Source: Inonotus obliquus (taxonomy: Eukaryota > Basidiomycota > Agaricomycetes > Hymenochaetales > Hymenochaetaceae). Taken from it: 64,000 bases of DNA. Shown here in pieces: positions 34,501 to 50,125 of this stretch; position 1 is the stretch's first letter, and every line of letters starts with the position of its first letter. The stretch spans positions 2,170,001-2,234,000 of the forward strand of contig JAJHTX010000005.1 in NCBI GenBank assembly GCA_032164295.1. The letters are read 5' to 3'. Position numbers and translations under genes: made by a program. The notes beneath the pieces were generated by a model that worked only from the letters and a program-made list of their open reading frames with translations, made no database searches and had not been told where the DNA came from.

Positions 34501-37500
34501 CTTTATAACCGTAAAGTCAGCAGAGTTGTCACGCGTGATAGCGCGCCTCAACTCCGCTTGCTTGTTGATAGACAGGCGGATGTTCGTCGTAATCTCGGAA
34601 AGGTCAGGCAGACGATCCATCCCTCCACTGAGATCCGCCCAGATTGGTTCGACTTGAGTGATACTGAAAAGGAGAGGATGCATGAGGCCAAGGATGTTAA
34701 AGGCCATTTCCTTCGCCGAGAACGTTCGGATACCATAGGACTCTACTTGGTGTGCTACCATGTTTGTCGCATCCATGATACCAGTACCGCGTGTCCATCT
34801 ACTCTTGAGTCAGCTTCCGAATTTCACAATAGACAAACGTACACTTACCCAATCACTGCACCGGCTAAGCAAAGGTATTCGCCCCAGCTTTCGGAGTTCC
34901 ACCGGTTAAAGAGCGTCTCTAGGGAAATCTTGGACTCGGAATATAGTCCATCGTTGCCGAATAAGCCGTGGTTAGGCGAAAGTGGGAGGATGACCTGAGT
35001 CGGCCTGGTAACAAAGTGGTGGCTCGCCTTCTTTGTCTTCACAGATCCGAGCAATCGCAGCAAGTTCACAAGCATGATACGGTGAGCAAGCTCTGATTTG
35101 TCATCCAGACCATCGATCTCACGACCATTCTCTGGAACGGCAGCGAAAGGAAGGATATAATCCAAGTCGAGTCCGAGCGTTGCGTACACGTAGTCGATGA
35201 GCGCTTCGACGTCTTGCTTTGAGCCCTGGTTGAATGGTACGACCGTAAGCGCTGATCCTCTGCTACCGAAGCGCTGGTAAATATCTTGGTAGTATTCAAC
35301 AGTTGCACGACTGTATCTTGAGGTCGTGATTACGACCTGCGCTCCTCCAGACAGGAGACCCTTGAGGACTTCCACACCAATTGAACCTTTGCCTACACCC
35401 GTAAGAAGAGCATTTTTGTTCTTAAACGTCGTGCCTGACGTTGCGTTTTCGCTGAGGACGTCGAGATATACACCTGTCAGGTTACTGCTGTACTCCCAGG
35501 TTGTTCCAACTCGACGCTTGAGGTTAAGGAGAGGTATCTTATCGACCGGAACTGACGCAGTGTTACGAATCTCAGGTCGAAGGAATTGTGAAGAAGATCG
35601 GCGGCTGCGGGGTGCACGATGGACGTCGGGAGTCTTTGGGTCCGAATTTTTGCGCAGAGACTGCACGACACCGTCATAAAGGGCCTTGATCTTGTTCTTC
35701 TGCTCGTCCCCGATTTCTGGCTGAGTCTTGACGACGTTCCACAATTTGCGAACGTCATCCTGAATCTTCTGCATGTTGAAAGATCCGGGAATCGAATCAC
35801 CGCTAGCCATTTCCTGGACATACGCCTCTAGCTTGCGCACATTCTCCCGTACGACTTCGGTGTATACAATATCACCGCGCTCCGTCACCTCCGTGTGCGG
35901 AGCAGTCGGGAATGTCACTATCCAAATGATTGTAAGCGAGGCTCTCGGAATGTATACATTTGATACATACCATCTTTATACAGCGGTCCTTGATCAAGAG
36001 CCTGCTTGCAGTTATCAATAAGCTGCTGACCGAGCTCCTTCGCAAGTTTATATGTTGGTCCCCGCTTGGGATCGACCTTGTCAATATGAAACTGGGAGTA
36101 ACGCAACATGATGGGGTCCGCTCGGTTGATAATCTGAATACATCTCGCTGTGATCTCGCGATCCACCTCCGTCAATTTACCGAAGATGATGTCGTAGAAC
36201 ATGAGTAGTGCATCTTGCCGCACCCAGTTCCAGGAAGAGTCGAAATGGCGGGCCTTGAGCGGGTCGAACACAGGCTGAATACCATCCAAATACGCATCAC
36301 CGTGCTCTCGAATAATGGAGTCCAAACGTGCCTGGAGCTCGTCCGCATATGCCTTCTGGTTATCGAAAGCGATTTCGCCTGCACGTGAATCACGTCCGAG
36401 GTGACGCATGTAGAGTTCGATCTGCTGAGAAACGAATTTATCCTGGTCAGTCTTGAACTTCAAGAACTCCTCGCTATTGATAACGGCACCACCGGCACCA
36501 CCACCACTTGCACCACCCTGTCCGCCTTGAGAAAGCGATACACCCGAGCGAGAGGCATAAACAGGCACGACAGAATCAAGCCAAGCTTTAGCCTCTGCCT
36601 CTGATCCTAAACGTTTCGCGGGCTCCACAGTCAATGCCAGAAGCAAGACGCCATCTGCACGCTGAGGACCGAGGCCCCACGCCTTCGATAGATGTGCTTT
36701 GACAGAGGAGAGGTTGAAACCACCAGGCATCTTTCCACCGATAAGACGGGAGATTAGACCCGAGGTGTGCTTCCCTAATGCACCAGAGTAGGAGGATTGC
36801 AATGTAGAGCCGAGCTCCTCCAGAGACAATTCCTCCCCCTTCTCGGGCGCAGACGTGAATTCGAGCTGAAGGTCGCCGAGGATCTCATTCTGTAATGTCG
36901 ATTTTCCACCGACGAGATCTTTAATCGACTTGGAAAGCGGAACCTCATCGATGCTCTTTCGCAACTTCTGAGCAATGATGACACGAAGCGTATCGACTGC
37001 TTTCAGAGGCTCCTCAGCAATTGCGACAGCAGGACCAGCGGCAGGCGCAGAAACGGCTACAGCAGTGGCAGGGATGGCCTGGGCTGCGGGAGCTATCGGT
37101 GTTGCAGACTCCGAAGACTCGGTAGGTGCTTCTACCGCTTCATCTTCAAACTCGTAATAGATCTCCTTCGTGTTCTTCGAGTGACACAATATCTCGCGAC
37201 GGTGGCTGATTGAATCATCCTGTGCCTCGTATTTCGCTTTGAGCGTGCGAAGGGCCATACCCGTTAGTGTCGGTCCTGGACCAATTTCGATGAACCTCTC
37301 GAAGTTGAACTGTGTAAAGAAGACATCTTGAGTTTCAATCCAGCGTACTGGAGAAGCGAACTGGTAGGCCAGAAGCTCGACGAGGATTATGTATGCTAGG
37401 CGCTGGCGTTTTTGATCTCCCGCCCAATTTTCTTCCTCCCATTTTTTAAGCACTTTGTCCAGGCGTGGTGAAGACGTCCGATCGTAGATCATCTGAGCGT

Positions 37501-40500
37501 ATTCACGCGAGACATCGAACGGTTTCGCCACCAAATTCGGGACGTACTTGCCAATGAGCATGTCTGGGTTGATCTGCTCGACTTTGATCTTCTTCGACAG
37601 ATCTGTGGATCGGGTTAGAGATAGGTCAACATTAGGGACACGGAGAAAACTCACAGGCGCGGAATGGCATAACACCAGCCCAGAGATAACGAGAGTGGAA
37701 AGGAACATCAATTCCGGGCAAGGGAATTGTTGCAAAGCCTCGTTCGAGTTTAATATGGCCTTGTGCCACTTTCTGCTCCTGTGCCTTTTGGAAGCATGCT
37801 TTGATGATATCCCCAAGCATTTCTTTCACCCGGTCGACTGTGAACTTCTCGGTAAGCTAGCAAGATCTTGTGAGTCTCTGATCATACTGGAAAGATTGTA
37901 AGTATACCTTTCCGATGTCCACCTTCTCAACTTTAAGATAGTTCAAGACATTCGTAAGTGTCTGAAGTGCAACCAACTCTCCAGCACACACGTATTGTTG
38001 TCCCTAGTCATACACGATGAGACGGCAAAAGATATAAGATAATGTAGGAACATACCTCGACGTTGTAATTGACAATCTCCAGTAGGAGCTGTGTTTGATG
38101 CGCAATGGAATCGACGACTTCTCGGAGGGCAGCATCATTGAACGTCTTCGAAATTCGGCTTGGATTAACTGCACACATCGCATAGTTCGAGCGATTTTGT
38201 TCATCGCGTTCCACAGCACGCTGCATCGTTATACCACGGTAGAATACGACATCAACAAGAGCTGAGATAGGAAGTACATCAGCAATAGAGGCAAGTGCTG
38301 AGTACTCTCCGAGCGAGTGACCAGCGAAGCCGCTGTCAGGCTGTACGAGACCCTTCGAGCGCATGTCCTCGAAGGCGGCTTTCTCTGTTACGACGAGTGC
38401 AATCTGGGCGAACTGAGTCGCGAACAAGAGACCGGATGGGTGACTGAAAGTGTACTGCGGCGTGCGATTATTGATATCCGCGAAAAGTGGGAGTGTCTTG
38501 ATTTGACCATCCTTATCCATCGCATCGTAGGACATGTCCATGTAGCGCTGGCGGATCTCCTGACCTTTGATACCACCGAAGTGGATCGTCTTTTCTTTGG
38601 GATTATTTTTGACAATGTCGACGATTGAGAAACCGTACACAGCAAGTAAATGCTTATCGGCACCCTCCCAGACGGCGCGAGCAGCCGGCGAGTTGTTGTA
38701 AAGTTCCATACCCATACCAGGTTCTTGCGATCCCTGGCCTGTGAAGACATAAGCTGTGACGGGTTGCGCCACTTCAGCGGAGGCCTCCAACACCTTGTCA
38801 CCAGACGCTTTCGAGGTGGTGATCTTGACAATCATATTGCCATTCTTCATGCCGACATGTTTGATGTCAACTTTCAACTCATCGCCGGGCAAGATCATAC
38901 CGACGAAGGTAGCATCATAACTGAAAACACAAGTGAGACAATATACACTAGTCAGAGAATAGCTGGCTTACGCAAGGACCCTTTCTGGATGACCTTTCGC
39001 AACAACAGTTTCCACATAACGACGCGTTGCGGCGCTTGACCAAAGACCGTGAGTGATTGTGCCCGGAAGCGATGCAAAGTCCGAGAAGTAGGGATTAATG
39101 TGTATCGGATTGAAGTCGCCAGAAACTTTGGAGTAAGGCTCGTTGGTGACCGGTGCGATGAACGCAGTCGATACACCAGTTCTCGCCAGGCTATAACCTT
39201 CGTTCGCAAGGGGTGCGGTTACGTTCTGCTCGGATCCATGACGCTTCAAGTAGGCGACAATTGGATTGCCCTGGCAGTTGTCGGATGAGAACTCAACAGT
39301 TGCTACTTCAATGAGATTCTTAAGGGGGTCGCGGACGAAAATGCCACCCGAAACGGACACCGATGAGTAGCGCGCCTTGTCCTTGTAGGAAACCTCGGAT
39401 CTCAGTCGGAAGAGGAGGGAAGTGCCCGCCTTGGGGGGTTTCGAATGATCCAACCACTGGAACCACTCCTTCGACTGAAGGACGCCAACAGCAGCTTCCG
39501 ACTTTAACTCAACAACGTAGTCTGGTTCATCGACAATTTCAAAGGTGTTAACGAAATCCGTGAAGCGACCACGATAAAGGAATGCTGAGACGACCTCAAT
39601 GACAGGCTTGCCATCACGAATGACATGACCTTTGACTTTGACCACTTTGCCACTATCGTTGTTAATAACGGCGACTACTCTAGCCTCCGCGTGGCAAACG
39701 TCGCCATCCTTGAGCGGTGCGCTGCCGGGAATGATACGGAAGGCATTGGATAAATGGACCAGCCTCAGCAAATCGTTGTCAATAGATTCTGGGAAGATTG
39801 CCTTCATGATTGCCTGTTATGTGCATGCGTTATTAGGTGTCTCAGCCTATGAATGAATAGTAGGCCTACCTGCCAACCAGTAACAATAGCAAAGTCCATC
39901 GGAGCTTGAACACTCGTGTTCCGCGCTGTCTTAAATGCTTCGCCATCGTTGCCTACGATTGAGCAGAAACTCTCTACATGCTCAGAGGAAATTGTGACAC
40001 TTGGGCCTTTGAAAGTCTCGCGGACGTCAAGGGAAGGAAGGTTGTCATCATCACCAAACCAGAGCTTCCAGTAGAACTCCTTGATGCGTTGATTACGTCC
40101 TTCGACGACCTCATGGATAGGTGCGAAACCCATGTCAGGACGGTAGTTGAAGATAAGACTCAACGGCACGGCGACGTCGCGGCGGTCCTCGAAGAGAGTG
40201 ACAGTGATGCTCTTGCTTTCAGAATCGTACACGGCATCAACAGCTTTGAAGTCCGGCTTATGAGAGCCGTATGAGCGCGCTGATCCGTAGAGCGTAATCG
40301 AAGTAGTTTCGCCATTGACATTCTGCAAGACGGCTTTCTGACCAGCGCGGGGTGCGAAGATTCGGCGGACGGGATTATCAACATATGAAGCTCCTCGTAC
40401 AACGTATGGAGCAGTAAGAAGTGCACGACGCCATGATGCCTTGTCACCAGAAAGTGTCTCAAGCCAAGCATCCGCAGAAGGGGGGTTCGATCCAATGGCA

Positions 40501-43500
40501 TACGTCGTAGTCTCTTCGCTTTCCTCTACTTTCACACCACCCGGAGTGATCACCTGGCTTGGTACATGACCAATGTAGTCAGCCGTGCGCACTTTGTTTG
40601 AGTCGCCGCCGTAGTATCTCTCAAGTATCTTGCCTGAGAGGCCTGAAACAATGCCACCCAGAAGGTCAGCAATGGGTTCGTCCTTGACTTTGGAATGTCT
40701 TGTAGCAACCGGCCCCTGCAAGATACACACACGCTGAGGATCTTGATCAAAGACAGCCTCTACATCTTCTGCAGCCCATAGCGAATCCTATGAAGGAAAA
40801 TAAGCACTGAGCATACTTCCAGAGTTTAATTGACCCACCTTCTTGAACCAGAACTCGAAGTTTGAGTCGAGGACAGGGATGAAAGGAGCCGGCTTCTGAG
40901 TCGGGCGCAACGCAATCGCAAGGAAGTACGCTTTGTCCTCTGCCGCAAGGAGTTGCTCCGTGGCTTCTTTGTAAGTCTCGAAGAAGCTCTCGACGAACTT
41001 GACAGGGTCATTTAAGGACGAATAGGACTGAAGCAAAGATGGTCTGTCTACTCCAGCAAAGCGCTCTTCAATCCGGCGTAACCAATCACCGGTGAAATCA
41101 CGAAGCGAGATATCAATCCAGCGTCCTTCGTGTGCCACGTACATCAACCGCACCATCCTCAGCACCGTCTCCTCGTAGGTCATGTCACCTAAATCAGGAA
41201 CAACACGTCCATCCTTCTTCCATCCAAACCATGGTTTCGTAAAGTCACGATTGAGCTTCTCAATGACTTCTGAACGATGTTGTGTAAGCCATTCAGAACG
41301 TTTCTCCTTTGGAAGCTTGAAAACTGTGTCGTCTAACTCTTTCCAGAACTTAACCCCACGCGTCGCGACCTTGTGAATCGGTTCCCCAAGCTCTGAACGG
41401 ACAGTAAGGATACCACCTGTTTCCTTCGTATACGTTCCCTCCCATTGACTATCCGGAACACCAGACGCTTGAACGATGAGGTCTTTAACGCCTGGCGAAG
41501 TGTGCGCTTCCTTTGCGACCATGACGCGCGAACCGAACAAGAACCCATCGAAAGGCATCTTCTGCACACCGAAAAGTTCCGCCGACCAGTCTCCAGTTAT
41601 GTACGGCCAGACATCATCTGCTCCACCAAAGCCAGATCCGCCGACGAGGTAAACATTTTCCTGTTGGCGGATTGAAGCGTACGTCGCCAGAATGGGCTGA
41701 TGGAAGTCTTCAAACGAATGGTGACCACCTGCGCGTCCGCCGGTCCACTGCATGATGACTGGGAAATCTGGATTCGCAGCTGCGATACTCACTACCTGAC
41801 GAATACCGTCGACTGAGCCAGGTTTAAATGACACGTGCTTGATTCCCGCCTCTCTGAGTCCACTAATGATCTCCGCAGCTTTCTCGGTCGTCGGAATACC
41901 GGCCGCGATACAGAGACCCTCCAAAGGAAGGCCTTCACGGCGCATTTCAAGCCACAATGGGTATTGGAAACCGAACTGGAACGGGTTTATGTAAAGGCAA
42001 TTGAGCGTGAGCCCAACGCCCTCAGGGATCTGAGACTGTATCTGTGCAACCTTGGCACGCACACCGCTAGCGTTAAAGTGTCCACCTCCAGCTAGCTCGA
42101 CATGATAGCCTGCGCGGAGGATGGCACTAACAAATCCAGCTTGAACAGTTGACGGTGTCATTCCTGGGACCATGATGGGAGGTTTGCCCAAGAGACGCGA
42201 GAATGGTGTATCGATGTGTAACTTGTCATCGCTAGGAAAATGTGAACTTCAAGACCATACTGAAGAAATAAAGGTAAAGCGCACCTGGTCCTTACGAGCT
42301 TAGGCGCCCATTTCTTCGCCCAATATTGCTCATACTTCACGCTCTCAGAGTCATAGAGCTCTGAGCTTCCTCGGCCTTTCTCGCCAAGGACTACGATACG
42401 AACACCACGGCCATCGAGGTTACGTGCAGTGAGTGGGCCGATACCACTCAGACCACCAGGACCAAAGTCAATAGCGTGAGTGGCAGTCTCCGGGAACTCC
42501 GTCGCGCGGGTCCAATGGATCGGTCTAGTAAAGATCTGATCGCAGAGAGACCGTGTAACAGAAGTCGTTAGGTCACGGAGGTCGGTACCTAAGATGTGTA
42601 GAATTAAACCTTTGATCTGAGAAACCATGGCGAATACTTACCGTCTTCCGTATTATATACAGGGATAGCGACATCTGTCGGAGCCCAAAGCTCCTCGCTC
42701 AGATCGTCCAAAACTTTATCAGCTACTCCCTTGAGATACTCGCTGTGGTAGGGGACGCCGACAACAAGGAAGCGCGCCGAGAAAACGGGTTTGCGCTGCG
42801 AGAACTGTATCTTGCTCTGGTCCAGACCTGGAGGAGCACGAACCTTCCTTAAGCTAGCAACAAGACCGTACAGAGACTTTGCCGGTCCCGTCACAACGAA
42901 CGTTCTTGGGCCATTGTAAAGAGATACGTAAAGCTGCGAATTTGCGGGAAGGTGCTTGTTCGTCTTCTCGATATGCGGCTGGAGATCCTTAAGAGCCAAT
43001 CCGGAGACACTGAGCATGGGTGACGGTGTGCCTTCACCGCCCTCAACCGCGTCGCTCACGATACCCGGTTCCACTGCGAGCACAGGGAACGCCTCTTGAC
43101 CACGCAACCCGCAGAAGAACAGCCAGCGTAACGCTTTTGCGGCATTTTCAAAGAATGATTCCCGGCTGTCTGAGGCAGAAATGCAAACAGCAGAAACAAT
43201 CCCCTGAGAGTGCCCTGTTGCACCACGTAGGCGCGCTCGGAGCTCGGCAGGCGTGAGATTGAGTACATGACACGCGACAAGATATTGAGTGAGCTGGGTC
43301 AGACCAATAAGTGGGAATGAGACCGGGACGGATGCGAGATAATCGACAGGTGGTCTGGGAAGCGCTCCTGTGAGCCATGAAATTGCTTCCAGTCCGTACG
43401 AGTAGTAAGATGACGCGGAAGCCGTGGCGAGAGGCTGGAGCACATTGATTGTGAGCATGGTAATAAATGGCGCGACATAAGGTCTATAAATGTCGTAAAG

Positions 43501-44132
43501 GCTCTGAAGCTCGTCGAAATAGACTTCATTTGTGCCTTGTCCTCCGAACAGAGCGAATACTGAAGCGTCACCGTTGTCGGACGCCGCAAGGAGCGCGGAA
43601 GGCGGTTCTCGGGGGATGTCGGAAATGTTACTCTCTTCAAGCGCAGCAACTGCACGGTAGTATGAAGAAAGTACGGTCTTTCGCGCGTCTGTATCGAAAG
43701 TCGTTGTGAGGGAATGCACGTCCTTCTTGGAGAGATACGCATTCGTAAATGCTTGGACGGCAGAGAGGAGTACTTCTGTACGCGCGTCTGCACGTTTTCC
43801 TTCGACATTGAGGTTCTCTGCGACAAACGCAATGAAGCGAGAAAAGAGTTCAATGGTTGCCTCTGCGGCATTTTCGAGATCGTTGGTTGTCTCTACGGCA
43901 TCTACATCTTTCTGGGAATGAAGAAACTGCTCGCGCAGAACATCGGCAGCAACCCACACGTCACCCGACGCGTCAATGGGCACGGAAAACTTTCAAAGAA
44001 GGAAGAGTGAATGTCAGTATAAGGACACGAACGCGAGACTGATGACAGACTGACTCTGAGTTTTCCCATTTGGACAGTAAGAGGACGTTGAAGGTCGTAA
44101 GCCTTTGGGTCTGCATGACCGTTCGGAGTCAT
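31547..44132 (-). CDS. FAS: Single-chain type I fatty acid synthase (fused beta-alpha)
   Basis: This is the cytosolic enzyme that makes palmitoyl/stearoyl-CoA from acetyl- and malonyl-CoA. Sixteen exons fit without a frame conflict: complement(31547..31890, 31954..32335, 32389..32476, 32528..34040, 34092..34798, 34849..35917, 35971..37602, 37655..37856, 37908..38003, 38056..38920, 38972..39813, 39870..40787, 40839..42231, 42285..42588, 42642..43989, 44055..44132), 3926 aa. Domains in order are acetyltransferase (GHSQG, about residue 287), enoyl reductase ([13 protein letters not shown]), dehydratase ([11 protein letters not shown]), malonyl/palmitoyl transferase (GHSLGEYSA), ACP ([10 protein letters not shown], Ser near 36900), ketoreductase, ketosynthase (GACATALQS, Cys near 33449; GHSKGG) and phosphopantetheinyl transferase at the C-terminus. 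Yeast Fas2 begins at the HILLTELLAYQF-like segment. Here that segment is preceded in frame by the beta part, so the subunits are fused. The first intron uses GTCAGT. Confidence 0.95.
37010..37150 (-). other. Ala/Pro-rich linker between MPT and ACP of FAS
   Basis: Within the FAS frame, about 45 residues of Ala/Pro/Thr/Glu-rich sequence connect the malonyl/palmitoyl transferase end (EIYYEFEDE) to the ACP. It matches the flexible tether on which the ACP shuttles inside the fungal FAS chamber. Confidence 0.75.
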
Positions 44133-46176
44133 GGTGTATTTTGCCTCCTCGTGATCGGTCTAAGTGTCTAAGGTCGCGTCCTGTAAGCTAGAGAACAAAG
44201 GACACAGTGAGCACTAAGCGACACAAGAGCAGGGAGGAAGGGAATGTGTTTACCGGACCAGCTGGAGTAGGGAGGGAATGGAGAGCTGAAAAGCAGTCAA
44301 CTTAAAGTAAATATTTTTTTCAATTGAATGGCCTTGGGGCGCGTTCCCCCCAACGAATCTAAAACGCGGTGGATCGTCTTGATCTGCTTTCCTCTTATGG
44401 ATGTCATGCTTCTCCACTGCTTCTCCTTACGTCCAAATTTTTCAGCGTGTTCGTCTTGTTTTTCTTTACCTACAAGATAGCATAGATATGCAGAGAGGCC
44501 GCACGGGGTATTGGGTGCGATATATCATTCCGAGAATATCAAGACTTTTCCTGACAAAAGCAACTCCTAAAGACTTTTAATGTTACGTCGATCCGTTTGA
44601 TCATCCTGCTTGACGCGGATCTCGGTCTAATACACAAACTAAATTGGCTCCGAGTCGTGCTTCATGAATCTTAGAATATAAACGTCGCTCTCTACATTCT
44701 GCGATACATGAGATTGATACGTTGCTTTTGTTTTCCAACCCTCGCCTATACCGCGGGAGCGTAAAGCTTTTACACGCGCTCGTGTAGAAATAAAATTGAG
44801 AATGGCATCACCAGATTGATTTGATGGCCGGAGCGGGAGAAGCCGTATGGTCACGGCGTTGCGCCTTCCACTACACCCGAGCCTTCCCGTTGGCTGCTTC
44901 AACTTGAGTCAAGGACTACAACCAGAGTCTGGTTACTTTGCCCCAACCTATGGACGTCGGAGCGGGGCATCCGCACTGAATGATATTCGGTACTCCATCT
45001 TCCCGTAGTCGTAGATCTGTACTCTTTTCAAGGATGTGGCCAAGGCAAGGACCATCTATAAACCAGTTGGAGTAAATCCGATATATCGTCGAAAAGTAGG
45101 GTGGGGGAGACGCAGTGCAACCAAGAGTACTGGGAAGAAAAGCTCTCTACTTACTAAACGCGAACAACTGTGTCATGCCATATCGGTCCGACTTCTTTCG
45201 CGCAGCGACCGAAGCGAACATGCAGAACCCTCGGGTCCATTATTCACGACGACATGCCCTTTTGGCGCTTAAAGACCTCAGACTGGTGCACCAAACTATA
45301 AGTACAGAGTATTCCGTGTAGTGGGTAATCCACGATAACCCTGAGATCGAGACATACATAGTACACGGAGCTGGGCGAGGAGTAGTGGAAATGAGGGTGG
45401 TTAACTCGCTCAGGAGTTCCAGGTCCGAACTTGCTTTGGACATGCAGCTACTCGCTATATGTGCATGATGGAAAAGAAATTTCCACCCGGTCCAGATATG
45501 CCGTGAGTTTAACCACCCACTCATAAGATCTCCCCTACCGCGTGCAATGAGTATTCAACGAAGCGATATACCGTATCGTTTTATCCGGACGTACTTCTTG
45601 ACTCGAGCAAATTCCTGCCGTGAGTGAAACCACACGTGTTTCCAGGTAACGATACGAAAGTAGTGCATTATCTCATTGAATAGCGTTCTGGGTCTGCCCT
45701 GCGGTGGATGGAGCCTTGTATCCAAGCAGGATTGGAGCCAGCATCGGACTTACTCATGTCGTCGTAGATCTCCGAATGGACACCCGTCGCATACCCCTCG
45801 CCATATTCCAAGATTTCTTTAATTTACTCGATGACCTAGGCCAGCCAAATAATGGATTGCAAGGTCGTTGACACCGTCAATGATGAGACACGCCCAGTTC
45901 CAATAGAGAAGCTCCTGGCACGACTCGGCTTCCAGGTTGAGCTTGGCTGAATAGAAAGCAATAAGAAAAGAGTGATTAAACAAGTGCGATGTTGGAATCT
46001 TTAGTGCGCTGTGGCAGGTCATGATGCTGAGGGGCGACTTGACATAATACTAATGACATAATAATGCTCCGATTAGGCAGACGCTCAATTATGTAATACC
46101 CAGATCCCAATTGATGAGCTCACAAAGTGTGTCCAGTCAGTCACCAGTGCTCCTCACTCGCTGCTGTTACTTAACG
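44133..46176. other. FAS / VMA2 divergent intergenic, about 2.0 kb
   Basis: This holds the promoters of FAS (minus) and the V-ATPase gene (plus). No protein or RNA gene is supported. A short motif GCCGTGAGTxxAACCAC occurs twice (near 45509 and 45619) and may be chance or a site pair. Open frames around 45036-45520 show no family. Confidence 0.4.
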
Positions 46177-48199
<2,023 letters not shown>

Positions 48200-48586
48200 A
48201 CTTTGCGTGTGTGGACTTACTACGGGGTCATTACGATGCAGGATTACTCGTTTGTGGGGGGTGAATGGTTCGTTCGGACTTCAGTGTACTATTCTTCTAC
48301 CCGGTCACGACCATCTCACCTCTCATACTGCCGTTTGCGACCCCTTCTTTCTGGTAGATGCATGACACTGCCAAGTGCATTTATGATTACGGATGTCGTA
48401 TTTTATTTTTCTCTCAACGACGAAATGAAGAACTAACTGACTTCGAAGCAAATGGGTTGATTGTGGTGTGTTTTACGGTACTAAGACCGTATCAATGAAT
48501 CTTTCGGGTAATATCGAATGGGTATAACAAGATATGAAGTATCGGATTACATGTAGATATTCATGAGACTAAGAAAACGCCATGAT

Positions 48587-49867
48587 CTAAATACCGTTAA
48601 CACCAATTGTTGAAACACGAGAAGAGCTAATAAGAGGATCAAGCCGAGACAGCGAAGTAATACGATGTGGTAGAATTACAAAAAGTTTGACAGGATGAGA
48701 ACAATATGCCTCCAAATGACGTTCGATTCTAAGCCATCTATGAGCACCAGAGGGACAAAGATCACTCGGCATCTCCAGGAGGATTCCAGACCCAGCAGAC
48801 AAAACTTCTTCAGCTATTAAATGAGAATCTACATGCCCCGCGTCTTCAGTTACATCTTGTAATCTGACCGTCACTCGTTCGAGAGACGTCGATAACTCAG
48901 CCGGGTCCCAAAGAATATCCACATCTCCAGCATAATGATACTCCAATACTTCAAGATTCGGAATAAATTGTTGTAATCGTTGAGGAAGGTCGGGGAAATA
49001 AAGTCCAAAATCCGTATCGCCGCCAAAATGGAGTAGTTTCAACTGCGTGTTTTCCAAATTCCGAGTCATTACAGTCCAGAAACTTGACGTGGAGTCGTTA
49101 CCAGGGAAGTATTCGATGTATAAATGACTCAGAGAGGGCATATGCCATTTGCTTGCTGTTGGCCAGGAGAAAAGCCACAAGTGCGTCAAGTAAGGGAAAT
49201 GATGTTCGAAGGGTGGAAACTCTGCTTCCAAACGCAAGGTCCGTAGCGCCGAACTGGTATTCCAACTACTAAGCAACTGTGCTTTCCAGACAACCGGACC
49301 TAGTAGAAAATTCTCAACTGAGAGATGGCGTAATCCGGAGGGAAGAGCGTCAAGGATTTGTACCCAAGGTTGGTATGTTGGTCCGTGAAACAGCGTAATG
49401 GTGTCAGCCCGGACCACCACATTCTGCAGCCGTGTGCACGATTGAGTTATAAATAAGAGCATGCGTAGGATGCTGTCCACTTCGTCTACCTCTGGTTCCG
49501 TAGTGACTGGTTTGAACATGGGTATGATAAAGAGTGACTTTGTCCAAGAACGCAAATAGTTGACCAGTTTGGTATTTTCCAAGCATTGCTGCCCCAATGC
49601 TACGGTCCTTCTTGTCCCTCCGAGATGCAGCGTCTCGTACAAGAACTCCAAGGCAATCTCACGGAACTGGCGAGATACCAGTACCAGATTTCGTTTTGTG
49701 GCGATAGAGCGAAAGAATGAAGAATCGAAATTAGTTTCGTACGGCCAGCCGAACGAAGCGTAAATTGGTTGAGGTGAGAGGCGCTCGGATTCAATCGTGG
49801 ACCAGCGCAGGATAGAAGTCCACAGTTCAGTCGGAAGTGACGGCAAGGCCTTGATAGATGCGCTCAT
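48587..49867 (-). CDS. F-box-like protein A, intronless, 426 aa
   Basis: This single-exon gene starts at the ATG at 49867. The N-terminus (LPSLPTELWTSILRWST ... NLVLVSRQFREIALEFLYETLHL) resembles the F-box-like domains abundant in Agaricomycetes, and leucine-rich-repeat-like segments follow. I infer a substrate-adaptor role in an SCF-type ubiquitin ligase, but the F-box is degenerate. A block reading SWPTASKWHMPSLSHLYIEY is shared almost exactly with the neighbouring gene at 50126-51397. It is convergent with VMA2. Confidence 0.75.
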   Translation of the reverse strand: MSASIKALPSLPTELWTSILRWSTIESERLSPQPIYASFGWPYETNFDSSFFRSIATKRNLVLVSRQFREIALEFLYETLHLGGTRRTVALGQQCLENTKLVNYLRSWTKSLFIIPMFKPVTTEPEVDEVDSILRMLLFITQSCTRLQNVVVRADTITLFHGPTYQPWVQILDALPSGLRHLSVENFLLGPVVWKAQLLSSWNTSSALRTLRLEAEFPPFEHHFPYLTHLWLFSWPTASKWHMPSLSHLYIEYFPGNDSTSSFWTVMTRNLENTQLKLLHFGGDTDFGLYFPDLPQRLQQFIPNLEVLEYHYAGDVDILWDPAELSTSLERVTVRLQDVTEDAGHVDSHLIAEEVLSAGSGILLEMPSDLCPSGAHRWLRIERHLEAYCSHPVKLFVILPHRITSLSRLDPLISSSRVSTIGVNGI

Positions 49868-50125
49868 GGCAGAGATAGATCAAGCCGCAGTAATCTCGAG
49901 AACGCAACGTGTGGCGTACACAATAATTCCGGATCCAGTGGTCCGGCTGTCCCATAAAGAAAATATACAATGATACTTGAAAGAGATTGATGGATATTTA
50001 TTAGGGTAAATAATGCGGTATAACATAGAGAAAATAAATGCCGCTGCCACATGGGATTATAACGGCGTGGAGTACTCCGCGGACGGAAAGGGCGTCTTGT
50101 ACATCAATCAAGATAATGGAGCGGG

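Noticed and set aside
31547..44132. Separate FAS1 and FAS2 genes
   Set aside because: No stop, start or intergenic interval exists between the beta-type and alpha-type parts. The junction is inside one exon in a single frame.
45036..45524. Open frames between FAS and VMA2
   Set aside because: They are short, overlap on opposite strands, and have no recognisable motif or splice extension.
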